Source of the DNA: Scatosoma sp045658805 | GTDB taxonomy: Bacteria > Bacillota > Clostridia > Christensenellales > Borkfalkiaceae | Length of the DNA: 32,264 nt | Reading direction: 5' to 3' | Assembly: GCA_045658805.1 (NCBI GenBank) | Contig: JAZOVQ010000007.1 | Coordinates: 1-32,264, forward strand | Shown here: positions 23,376 to 29,890 of the stretch, in pieces | Layout: each line of letters opens with the position of its first letter | How positions within the stretch are numbered: position 1 is the stretch's first letter | Made by a program: the position numbers and the translations under genes | The notes under the pieces: generated by a model | Database searches by the model: none | What the model was told of the DNA's origin: nothing | What the model saw: the letters and a program-made list of their open reading frames with translations, nothing else

Positions 23376-23960
23376 TTACATGCCTTCCAAATCGTCCAAC
23401 GCAAGCTCGAAAGACGCAATAAAATGCTTAAAGAAATATTCAATTTCAGGCATATTGCGGCCGCGAAGGTCCTTTTCAATACTCTTTTTCGCCTTGAAAA
23501 ACTCCCCGTTGCCCGAACGCAATTCTTCCAAGCACTTGATATACGCGGCCAAACGATCCGCCGCCTTTACAAGCTTATATTCGATACATTCTTCGTCCGC
23601 CATAATATAAGGCACAATTTCACTGCGCAATTCTTCAGGCAACGTTTGCCCTATCTTTTCGCACGCGCTTCTTTCCAATTCCTTATACGCGCCGTGAATA
23701 CTGCGGTTGTAATACTTAATGGGCGTGGGCAAATCCCCCGTGATAACTTCGGCGGTTTCGTGGTACATAGCGTACAAAACCGTCTTTAATACGTCCGCGT
23801 TGCCGCCGTACACCTTATTGTGAATGCTCACCAACGCGTGCGCCAGCAACGACACTTCTTGCGAGTGCTCCATAATGTTTTCGTCTTGCACCGAACGCAT
23901 CAATTGCCAACGTCTAATATATTTCATTCGATCCATATAAGCGTAAAAATCAAATCGCAT
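23376..23960 (-). CDS. yfbR: YfbR-like HD-domain 5'-deoxynucleotidase
   Basis: 194-residue cytoplasmic metal-dependent phosphohydrolase that dephosphorylates deoxynucleoside monophosphates. It begins FYAYMDRMKYIRRWQLMRS, the family's start. The metal ligands sit in MEHSQEVSLLAH (first histidine), MYHETAEVITGDLPTPIKY (the HD-equivalent His-Glu with the conserved GDLPTPIKY loop), and KAADRLAAY (the distal aspartate). The length is normal. An AGAGGG site precedes the ATG. It is divergent from the thiamine transporter transcript; its own promoter is not clear (a lone TAAAAT at about 23985). Confidence 0.93.
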   Translation of the reverse strand: MRFDFYAYMDRMKYIRRWQLMRSVQDENIMEHSQEVSLLAHALVSIHNKVYGGNADVLKTVLYAMYHETAEVITGDLPTPIKYYNRSIHGAYKELERSACEKIGQTLPEELRSEIVPYIMADEECIEYKLVKAADRLAAYIKCLEELRSGNGEFFKAKKSIEKDLRGRNMPEIEYFFKHFIASFELALDDLEGM

Positions 23961-24018
23961 AAATGTTTCCCTCTTTTTTCTATTTTAACACGGAAATAAA
24001 AAAATATTTAAAATTCCG

Positions 24019-24047
24019 TTGACTTTTCTTCTTTTTTGTTTTATAAT
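24019..24047 (+). promoter_or_regulatory. Promoter of the TPP riboswitch-ThiT transcript
   Basis: TTGACT (24019-24024), 17-bp T-rich spacer, TATAAT (24042-24047). Confidence 0.85.
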
Positions 24048-24065
24048 GAGGATACTAAATTTAAC

Positions 24066-24148
24066 AGTATCCGTCGTGGGTGCCCGAAAGGGCTGAGATT
24101 ATACCATTGGAATCGGCAAGGTAATACTTGAGCGAGAGATTGATATCC
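24066..24148 (+). ncRNA. TPP riboswitch (THI element)
   Basis: It contains the conserved GGGUGCCCGAAAGGGCUGAGAU segment (P2/P3 with CUGAGA) and, in the second arm, CAAG-GUAAUA-CUUG followed by AGCGAGAGA, which corresponds to the usual AUAAUGCCAGCGAAGGGA region. P1 can form between GUAUC-C-GUC and GAU-U-GAUAU. The usual GAACCUGAUC stretch is reduced to GGAAUCGGC, so this is a somewhat divergent member. A perfect GGATACT/AGTATCC inverted repeat (24050-24072) involves the P1 5' strand. A thiamine transporter follows, as expected. Confidence 0.85.
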
Positions 24149-24190
24149 GTTTTCTTCATAACAACGCTTTTGTTGCATTTTTTTGAAGCC

Positions 24191-24226
24191 AAACGCCCGC
24201 GATTTATCGTTGCAGGGCGTTTTTTG
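24191..24226 (+). terminator. Terminator of the TPP riboswitch
   Basis: AACGCCC / GGGCGTT stem followed by TTTTTT, 53 bp before the transporter start codon. With thiamine pyrophosphate bound, transcription should end here. Confidence 0.85.
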
Positions 24227-24278
24227 TTGCAAAAATAAGCAACTTTGTGTACGTCAAACGGCGGAGAAGGAGGTTTTT

Positions 24279-25031
24279 ATGTTTCTTTATTCCCTTTTAG
24301 AAGCCAGCGAACAAACCACCAACGTCGTCAAATGGATTTCCGTCGGCGCTGTACTTCTCTTGCTTCTCGTTATCGCCTGCTTGGGGCTGGGTAAAGCTCG
24401 CTTCGACACCAAACGCCTTGCCTTTGCAGGCATTTGCGTCGCTTTGTCCTTCGTGCTTGCCTTAATCAAATTCAAGCCCGTCCAATACGGCGGTTCTATC
24501 ACCCTCGCGTCCTTTGTCCCCATACTCATCTTCGCCTACGTTTACGGCCCGACGGGTGGCTTTTTACTGGGACTTATCCACGGCTTGCTGAATTTTATCG
24601 AATCCCCTTATATCCTCACGCCCGCCACCTTTATTTTGGATTATCTCTTGGCGTTTATGGGGGTTGGATTTATGGGTTTCTTCGGCAAAATGCCACGCAA
24701 GAAAAATGCCGTTTTGCCCCTCGTTTTGGGTTGCCTTTGCGCCTTTTCCTTCCGCTTTGTTTGCCATTTGGGTTCGGGTATGATTTTCTTTTTACAGGAC
24801 GCCGTTTGGGTTTCCTTGCCCGAATGGGCAATGAGCAACGCCTTTGCCTATTCCTTTATTTACCAATGCGTATACGTGCCTGCCGATGCGCTCATCGCCA
24901 CAATCGCCCTCATTTCACTGGCAAAAACGGGCGTTTTGGACACCTTAAAGCACATTATGCTGGGTAAAAAAGCACACGTATCGCAAGCTGTACCCTCCGT
25001 CGAGGAAGCGGACGGCAAGGACGGCGTATAA
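24279..25031 (+). CDS. thiT: ThiT-like thiamine transporter (ECF substrate-binding subunit)
   Basis: 250-residue membrane S-component that binds thiamine and works with a shared energy-coupling ATPase module encoded elsewhere. The ATG has GGAGAAGGAGG 7 bp upstream. The core matches ThiT/YuaJ: YGGSITLASFVPILIFAYVY, YGPTGGFLLGLIHGLLNF, and the LDYLLAFMGVGFMG helix that contributes to the thiamine site. It is longer than the usual 190 or so residues because of an extra N-terminal membrane segment (about 15-42) and a charged C-terminal tail. Its stop lies 3 bp from the end of the convergent rimM gene; no terminator is visible. Confidence 0.9.
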   Translation: MFLYSLLEASEQTTNVVKWISVGAVLLLLLVIACLGLGKARFDTKRLAFAGICVALSFVLALIKFKPVQYGGSITLASFVPILIFAYVYGPTGGFLLGLIHGLLNFIESPYILTPATFILDYLLAFMGVGFMGFFGKMPRKKNAVLPLVLGCLCAFSFRFVCHLGSGMIFFLQDAVWVSLPEWAMSNAFAYSFIYQCVYVPADALIATIALISLAKTGVLDTLKHIMLGKKAHVSQAVPSVEEADGKDGV

Positions 25032-25034
25032 AAA

Positions 25035-25535
25035 TCAATATACAGCCACTTGTTCAAAGCGCGCTTTATTGACAATCAATTTTTTGTTTTCAAGGTCTAC
25101 CTTGACAACAACGCCTTTAATGGCAGGGAAGAGTATGTTTTTCCCTGCTTTTTCTATGGTATAAATGTCCGAAGAAAGGGTGGAAATATCCTTTACCGTA
25201 CCCAAAAATTCGCCCTCCTCCGTTTCGCAGGAAAGCCCTAAAATGTCTACGATATAATATTGCCCTTCTTCCAAATCGGGTGCGTCTGCGCGTTCGCCTT
25301 CCAGCTTTTTACCGCGGAAAAGTTCGGCAGCGTTTCTATCGGGAATACCTCTAAGCCCCATATACGCCGCACCGTCCGTACCTACGCGGAAAGATAAAAT
25401 TTTGTACGCTGTCCCGTCAATGTATACCGTACCGAAAGCCTTAACGTCCTCGGGAGCGTCGGTGTACGTTTTCACCTTCAATTCCCCGCGGATACCTTGC
25501 GGTTTCAACACTTCGCCTATAACCAGCCGTTCCAT
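25035..25535 (-). CDS. rimM: 16S rRNA processing protein RimM
   Basis: 166-residue 30S maturation factor binding ribosomal protein S19. The N-terminal RimM beta-barrel (about 1-88) begins LVIGEVLKPQGIRGELKVKT; the C-terminal PRC-barrel (about 93-166) contains YYIVDILGLS, DIYTIE and ILFPAIKGVVVKVD. RBS is AAGGAGAT. It is separated from khpA by a terminator and a 110-bp leader, so it is probably a single-gene transcript. trmD does not follow; the convergent thiT does. Confidence 0.96.
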   Translation of the reverse strand: MERLVIGEVLKPQGIRGELKVKTYTDAPEDVKAFGTVYIDGTAYKILSFRVGTDGAAYMGLRGIPDRNAAELFRGKKLEGERADAPDLEEGQYYIVDILGLSCETEEGEFLGTVKDISTLSSDIYTIEKAGKNILFPAIKGVVVKVDLENKKLIVNKARFEQVAVY

Positions 25536-25574
25536 AGCAATCTCCTTTATGGTAAAAAGGGCAAAATATCCTTC

Positions 25575-25606
25575 AACGCATACCTGCCCCTGTGTTTTTA
25601 GGTAAA
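25575..25606 (-). promoter_or_regulatory. Conserved leader or promoter element upstream of rimM
   Basis: On the minus strand the block TTTAC...AAAAACA...AGGGGCAGGTATGCGTT ends 40 bp before the rimM start. The same block, about 30 of 32 bases, occurs upstream of cdsA (32021-32051) in the same orientation relative to the gene. A GTAAAA...TTTTAC hairpin (25602-25630) precedes it. It could be an alternative-sigma promoter, an operator or an RNA motif. Confidence 0.5.
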
Positions 25607-25644
25607 AGGGTGTACGTTCCCCTATTTTACATCCTTTTTAATGG

Positions 25645-25676
25645 CAAAAAAAGGCTTTCATAAAAAAGCCTTTTTA
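25645..25676 (-). terminator. Terminator of the ylxM-ffh-rpsP-khpA transcript
   Basis: AAAAAGGCTTT / AAAGCC-TTTTT stem with a U-rich tail on the minus strand, 24 bp after the khpA stop. Confidence 0.85.
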
Positions 25677-25698
25677 TTTTGTATTTCACGCTGAAAAA

Positions 25699-25968
25699 TT
25701 ATTCTTCAACGCTGTCCGTATCGACGGTTTCGCCGCCTCTTTCACGAATTTCGATAACGTATCTCTTTTCGCTTGCAGGAGTAGCCGCGCGCACGATCGT
25801 ACGCATAGCCTTTGCAATTTTACCCTGCTTGCCGATAACCTTACCCATATCCGAGGGCGAAAGGATAACCGTCACTTCAATTACGCGGTCCTTTTCATTG
25901 ACTACGTATTCTACGTTTTCTTTATCCTCTGCAAATTGACCGACGATGTATTTGATAAGCTCCAACAT
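25699..25968 (-). CDS. khpA: KH-domain RNA-binding protein KhpA
   Basis: 89-residue small RNA-binding protein that pairs with KhpB/Jag and influences cell elongation and division in Gram-positive bacteria. The single type II KH domain has the signature GKVIGKQGKIAKAMRTIV. The acidic tail GGETVDTDSVEE is extra. The AGGAGG site is well placed. Its place next to rpsP is standard. Confidence 0.95.
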   Translation of the reverse strand: MLELIKYIVGQFAEDKENVEYVVNEKDRVIEVTVILSPSDMGKVIGKQGKIAKAMRTIVRAATPASEKRYVIEIRERGGETVDTDSVEE

Positions 25969-25989
25969 ACACAGCCTCCTAAAAAAATG

Positions 25990-26036
25990 ATTTTTCCGCG
26001 GCGCGCGTTCCGCTTGCGCCGCGATTTTTTTCGTTA
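25990..26036 (-). other. GC-rich hairpin in the rpsP-khpA spacer
   Basis: CGCGGCGC ... GCGCCGCG strong stem flanked by A/T runs. On the minus strand it is followed by AAAAATCATTTTTTT, not an immediate U tract; the plus strand does have one. It may tune the khpA/rpsP ratio by processing or partial termination. Confidence 0.45.
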
Positions 26037-26046
26037 CGTTTGCGTG

Positions 26047-26139
26047 TTATTTATACAAGGCAACTCCGTCTAAAAGAGCGTAGTTTGCCTTATAAACTTC
26101 GCAAATACGATGTACCAGGCCCGTCAGGGCAAAAATCAT
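26047..26139 (-). CDS. Possible 30-codon reading frame after rpsP
   Basis: An ATG two codons after the rpsP stop, in the same frame, opens 30 codons (MIFALTGLVHRICEVYKA...) ending at TAA. There is no Shine-Dalgarno sequence of its own; it would depend on reinitiation or stop readthrough. Its start faintly resembles RuvA N-termini, which I do not consider evidence. The same DNA forms an AAGGCAA/TTGCCTT hairpin, so the spacer may be RNA structure only. Confidence 0.2.
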   Translation of the reverse strand: MIFALTGLVHRICEVYKANYALLDGVALYK

Positions 26140-26142
26140 TTC

Positions 26143-26433
26143 TTATTTGGATTTCTTGGTTTTGGTTTTAGCAGCGCTGAGCTTAGCGGATTTTTCCATA
26201 GCGCCAGTCTTTACGAGCAAGCTCTTAACCGTTTCCGTGGGTTGAACGCCTTTTGCCAACCAATCTTTTGCCTTTTCTACGTCGATCGTCAATTCAACGG
26301 GATCGCAGGTAGGTCTGTAGTGACCAACGCAATCAATGTATTCGCCGGTAGCAGCCTTTCTGCTGTCTACAACAACTACACGGTAGATAGGGTTCTTCTT
26401 GTCGCCCATTCTGAAAAGTCTCATTTTAACCAT
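26143..26433 (-). CDS. rpsP: Ribosomal protein S16
   Basis: 96 residues, 30S assembly protein. It begins MVKMRLFRMGDKKNPIYRVV, followed by VVDSRKAATGEYIDCVGHYRP. The chosen ATG lies 8 bp after GGAGGT; an upstream in-frame TTG overlaps that site and is rejected. The C-terminus is Lys/Ala-rich. The 97-bp spacer after ffh contains a small TCGGC-GCAA-GCCGA hairpin followed by A residues. Confidence 0.97.
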   Translation of the reverse strand: MVKMRLFRMGDKKNPIYRVVVVDSRKAATGEYIDCVGHYRPTCDPVELTIDVEKAKDWLAKGVQPTETVKSLLVKTGAMEKSAKLSAAKTKTKKSK

Positions 26434-26530
26434 AATAAATACCTCCAAAGTATCTTAAAATTTTTTTTCTTATTTTTTTCGGCTTGCGCCGATTTTAACG
26501 TGTTTATTTTGTTGCGGTGTCCCGCTTATT

Positions 26531-27850
26531 TTAGAAAGGCAAACGCATTTTGCCCTTGCCGCCTTTGAGCTGTTTCATTAACATTTTTGTTTGCTCAAAC
26601 TGCTTAAGCAATTGGTTTACGTCCTGCACCGTCGTGCCTGAGCCTGCCGCAATACGGCGTTTTCTCTTGCTGTCGATAATGGAAGGATTGATACGTTCTT
26701 GCTTGGTCATGGAAAGGATAATTGCTTTCGTTCTTTCCAATTTCTTCTCGTCGATATCCCCTTCGTTTACCTTGAGTTTCCCTGCACCGGGAAGCATCGA
26801 AAGCATTGCCGACGCGCCGCCCATCTTCTTCATCATCGAAAATTGTTCGAGATAATCGTTTAAGGTGAAGGTGTTGGCAAGCATTTTTTGCTGCATTTTT
26901 CTCGCGTCTTCTTCGGTAATGGCTTGCTGCGCCTTTTCAATCAAGGACAACACGTCGCCCATACCCAAAATACGAGATGCCATTCTATCGGGATAGAAAG
27001 GTTCAAGGTCGGTCAGCTTTTCGCCTACGCCGATAAACTTGATAGGCTTGCCCGTAACCGCTTTAATGGAAAGACAAGCACCGCCGCGCGTATCGCCGTC
27101 AAGCTTGGTCAAGATAACCCCCGTAACCTCTAAACGTTCGTTGAAGGTTTCGGCAACGTTTACCGCTTCCTGCCCCGTCATAGCGTCTACGACAAGCAAC
27201 GTTTCGGTTACGTCCACTTCCTTTTTAATGTTTTCCAGCTCTTTCATCAATGCGTCGTCAATTTGCAAGCGCCCCGCCGTATCCAAAACAACGGTATCGT
27301 AATTCATTGAGCGCGCGTATTCAATTGCCTGTTTCGCCGTTTTTACAGGGTTTTGCGTACCCTTTTCAAAAACCTCTACCTGCGCGTTTTTACCAACGAC
27401 CTGCAATTGCGTAATTGCCGCAGGGCGGTAAATATCCCCTGCAACCAAAAGCGGACGTTTGCCCTGCTTTTTCAATTGCACCGCAAGCTTTCCGCAAAGC
27501 GTAGTTTTACCTGCACCCTGCAAACCGCACATCATAATAACGGTAGGGAGCTTGGGCGAAACCTCAAGCTTCGCGTTTTTCGCGCCCATCAAGGCAATCA
27601 ATTCCTCATTGACAATTTTAATAACCTGCTGCGCAGGGTTCAAGGAAGACAAAATTTCTTGCCCAACCGCCTTTTCGGACACTTCGGCAATAAATTGCTT
27701 AGCCACCTTCAAGTTAACGTCAGCCTCCAACAACGCAATACGCACTTCGCGCATCGCCGTACGAATTTCCAGCTCCGTCAACTTCCCTCGCTTGGTCAGC
27801 TTGGAAAATATATGATTTAATCGTTCGGATAACGAACCAAATAAAGCCAT
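26531..27850 (-). CDS. ffh: Signal recognition particle GTPase Ffh
   Basis: 439 residues; with 4.5S RNA it targets nascent membrane proteins to FtsY and SecYEG. The N domain is at about 1-90; the G domain has GLQGAGKTT (G1), DIYRPAAITQL, DTAGRL (G3) and TKLDGDTRGG (G4 and G5 region). The methionine-rich M domain (about 300-439) binds the RNA and signal peptides. It starts 10 bp after ylxM. The SRP RNA gene is not in this window. Confidence 0.98.
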   Translation of the reverse strand: MALFGSLSERLNHIFSKLTKRGKLTELEIRTAMREVRIALLEADVNLKVAKQFIAEVSEKAVGQEILSSLNPAQQVIKIVNEELIALMGAKNAKLEVSPKLPTVIMMCGLQGAGKTTLCGKLAVQLKKQGKRPLLVAGDIYRPAAITQLQVVGKNAQVEVFEKGTQNPVKTAKQAIEYARSMNYDTVVLDTAGRLQIDDALMKELENIKKEVDVTETLLVVDAMTGQEAVNVAETFNERLEVTGVILTKLDGDTRGGACLSIKAVTGKPIKFIGVGEKLTDLEPFYPDRMASRILGMGDVLSLIEKAQQAITEEDARKMQQKMLANTFTLNDYLEQFSMMKKMGGASAMLSMLPGAGKLKVNEGDIDEKKLERTKAIILSMTKQERINPSIIDSKRKRRIAAGSGTTVQDVNQLLKQFEQTKMLMKQLKGGKGKMRLPF

Positions 27851-27860
27851 TGTTTTCTCC

Positions 27861-28253
27861 TTATTCTATATCCGTTCGGAGAAGTTCCGCTCCGAATTGT
27901 TTATGCACGTCGTTAAGCGTTTTCTCCAACTCCGCCAGCCCTTCGGCATGGTCGGGAAAAGCTTTCTTTTGTTGATCTATCCAACGTTCTACCGTCGCCA
28001 TATACGCCGCATATTCAACGGAAACGTCCGTCAACAGCTTGTCAAAGCAAAGCTTTTCATCGTATTTTTCCAATTGCTTTCGGCATTTTTGCAAACAATC
28101 GGACACGCTTTGGCGGGAAACACCCTTTTGCTCGGCAATTTCACCCAACGATAAATCGTAATTGAAATACAAATCGGTAATTTCGCGTTGCGTCGCCGTC
28201 AACAGGGGAGAATACAGATCCCAAAGCCGTAAAAAATGCAAATCGTCTTTCAT
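27861..28253 (-). CDS. ylxM: YlxM/p13-like SRP-associated DNA-binding protein
   Basis: 130-residue helical protein with a sigma-70 region 4-like helix-turn-helix (LSLGEIAEQKGVSRQSVSDC, about residues 35-55) and YSPLLTATQREITDLYFNYD before it, the YlxM signature. It binds SRP components in some Gram-positives and always lies before ffh. The chosen ATG has AGGAGG 8 bp upstream; the frame extends upstream through the promoter and is not used. Confidence 0.95.
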   Translation of the reverse strand: MKDDLHFLRLWDLYSPLLTATQREITDLYFNYDLSLGEIAEQKGVSRQSVSDCLQKCRKQLEKYDEKLCFDKLLTDVSVEYAAYMATVERWIDQQKKAFPDHAEGLAELEKTLNDVHKQFGAELLRTDIE

Positions 28254-28284
28254 TTCTACGCCTCCTATCCGTTTTCCATAGGCT

Positions 28285-28313
28285 ATTATACACGTAAAAA
28301 AACAAAGTGTCAA
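28285..28313 (-). promoter_or_regulatory. Promoter of ylxM-ffh-rpsP-khpA
   Basis: Minus-strand TTGACA (28313-28308), 17-bp spacer, TATAAT (28290-28285): perfect consensus. The -35 box and spacer overlap the upstream terminator. Confidence 0.9.
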
Positions 28314-28330
28314 GCATTTTTACTTGACAC
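28296..28330 (-). terminator. Terminator of cdsA-dxr-rseP, overlapping the ylxM promoter
   Basis: Perfect 8-bp stem GTGTCAAG / CTTGACAC with an 8-nt loop, followed by TTTGTTTTTTT on the minus strand, 26 bp after the rseP stop. The 3' arm contains the TTGACA of the next promoter and the U tract is its spacer. Confidence 0.8.
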
Positions 28331-28355
28331 TCGTAATTTTTTATAAAAATCTTTT

Positions 28356-29825
28356 TTATACCCACAATTGCAACAGGTCGACGAAAATGGCAAACCCAAA
28401 CAAGAAGATAATACCGATAAAATGAATCATCGCTTCCACGTTGCGGTTGACGGGCTTCCGCCTAATCCATTCGATAATGCAAAAGATAACCTTACTGCCG
28501 TCCAATGCAGGAATGGGAAGCAGGTTAAACACGGCAAGGTTGACGCCGATAAACGCCGCAATATTAAGGAAGGAAAGCAAACTGCTGGACGCCGCTTCCG
28601 AAGTAACTTTAATGGTAGTTACGGGGCCGCCCATGGATTCCAAACCCATTTTCCCCGTCAAAAGTTCGCCAAGCGAACGCAATACCGTACTGCCGATTTT
28701 CAGCGAATAGGTAAAGGAATGCCCTATCGACGAGAAAAAGCCTTGTTGCTCGGTGACGGTGGATAGGCTGTATATGCCCATAGACGTCAGCAAAGCGTTG
28801 GTATCCGACATATTGACAAACGCCGTATCTGCTTTCAGCACCAAAATCACCTGCATTTCTTGCTCGTTTCTCATAACCGTCACAGGGATTTCGTCGCCCT
28901 GCTTGCGGTTGTTCAAAATGTCGATATAATCGGTGACAAGGTAAACGTCCTTACCGTCAATTTCTAAAATAATATCCCCCGTTTGCAAGTATGCATTTTG
29001 CAAATCGGTTTCCGTTTCCACCGCCGTCGTTGCCGTCGAAGGCGCTTCGGGATATTCCACCTGCACCCGATACACGGGACGTCCGATTGTGGTAAACATA
29101 ATTAAAATAAGGAACAGCGCCAAAAGATAATTCATCGTTGCGCCTGCCAACAATACGATAATCCGTTTCCAGGGCGCTTGATCGTTAAATCGCACTCCTT
29201 TCGGTTCAGGATATTCCGTCTGCGGCGTTGAAGCCATAGATGCCTCTTGTAACGTATTCTTTGAGGAAATTTGCTTTTCCGTTTCTTCTTTGACCGCATC
29301 GCCTTTTTTTGACATATTGGCACATACAAAAACGGAACTAATCGCTTTAGCGGTTAAGCTTTCTGCCGTAAAACGCGCACCGCCTTTTTCAGTAATTTTG
29401 TAAGTTTGTACATTTAAATTCGTACATGTCCCTATCGTTTTTTCATTTTTAGGTTGAGAAACAGCTTTCTCAACCTTGGCTTCACCACTATGTTCAGCAA
29501 TCGACAATTCGGCAAACGGTTCGTCCTCGTCCTGCTTCGGCTGTTCAGGCTCTTCGCCCTCGTCCTCGCCGTCAAACGCACAATATCCGCCAAGCGGAAT
29601 AATACGAAGCGCAAACAGCTCCCCCGTTTTTTTACTGCGTTTTTTGAAAATAGCAGGTCCAAACCCGACGGAAAATTCGTTGATTTTAAACCCTAAAATT
29701 TTCCCTGCGACGTAATGCCCAAATTCGTGTATCGTGACCATAGCAAGCAAAATTAAAATGGCCAACAGCACGCCGCCGAAACTGCGAATAACACTTGCTA
29801 TCAATAAATTTGTTTCAGCAATCAA
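28356..29825 (-). CDS. rseP: RseP/RasP-type site-2 intramembrane metalloprotease with a large insert
   Basis: Membrane zinc protease that cuts anti-sigma factors and signal-peptide remnants. 489 residues, above the usual 340-430. HEFGH (33-37) in the first membrane helix and NLLPIPALDG (434-443) in a late helix are the zinc ligands. A PDZ domain lies at about 265-330 (TGDIILEIDG). Between the GGYCAFDGEDEG loop and FNDQAPWKRIIVLLAGATMN is an extra stretch of about 120 residues (91-210), acidic at first, then unlike anything in the family. The start is TTG with AGGG 9 bp upstream; a TTG at codon 8 is an alternative. Last gene of cdsA-dxr-rseP. Confidence 0.93.
   Translation of the reverse strand: MIAETNLLIASVIRSFGGVLLAILILLAMVTIHEFGHYVAGKILGFKINEFSVGFGPAIFKKRSKKTGELFALRIIPLGGYCAFDGEDEGEEPEQPKQDEDEPFAELSIAEHSGEAKVEKAVSQPKNEKTIGTCTNLNVQTYKITEKGGARFTAESLTAKAISSVFVCANMSKKGDAVKEETEKQISSKNTLQEASMASTPQTEYPEPKGVRFNDQAPWKRIIVLLAGATMNYLLALFLILIMFTTIGRPVYRVQVEYPEAPSTATTAVETETDLQNAYLQTGDIILEIDGKDVYLVTDYIDILNNRKQGDEIPVTVMRNEQEMQVILVLKADTAFVNMSDTNALLTSMGIYSLSTVTEQQGFFSSIGHSFTYSLKIGSTVLRSLGELLTGKMGLESMGGPVTTIKVTSEAASSSLLSFLNIAAFIGVNLAVFNLLPIPALDGSKVIFCIIEWIRRKPVNRNVEAMIHFIGIIFLFGFAIFVDLLQLWV
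29196..29480 (-). mobile_element. Candidate protein-coding palindromic insert inside rseP
   Basis: An in-frame segment encoding about 95 residues (around 115-210 of RseP), including TYKITEKGGARFTAESLTAK and MSKKGDAVKEETEK. Its upstream border holds a perfect palindrome, AGGTTGAGAAA-CAGC-TTTCTCAACCT (29451-29476). The local base and codon use is more AT-rich than in the rest of rseP, and TGTAC/GTACA and CGCTTTAGCG inverted repeats follow. Its exact ends are unknown. Confidence 0.4.
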
Positions 29826-29890
29826 TCCTTTTTACCCTCGCTTTGATATTCTCCCTGCGGACTCGTCCGCTTTTCACGGCTGTAATTTGA

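Noticed and set aside
26465..26505. Terminator between ffh and rpsP
   Set aside because: The TCGGC-GCAA-GCCGA hairpin is followed by A residues in the transcribed direction; it cannot act as an intrinsic terminator there.
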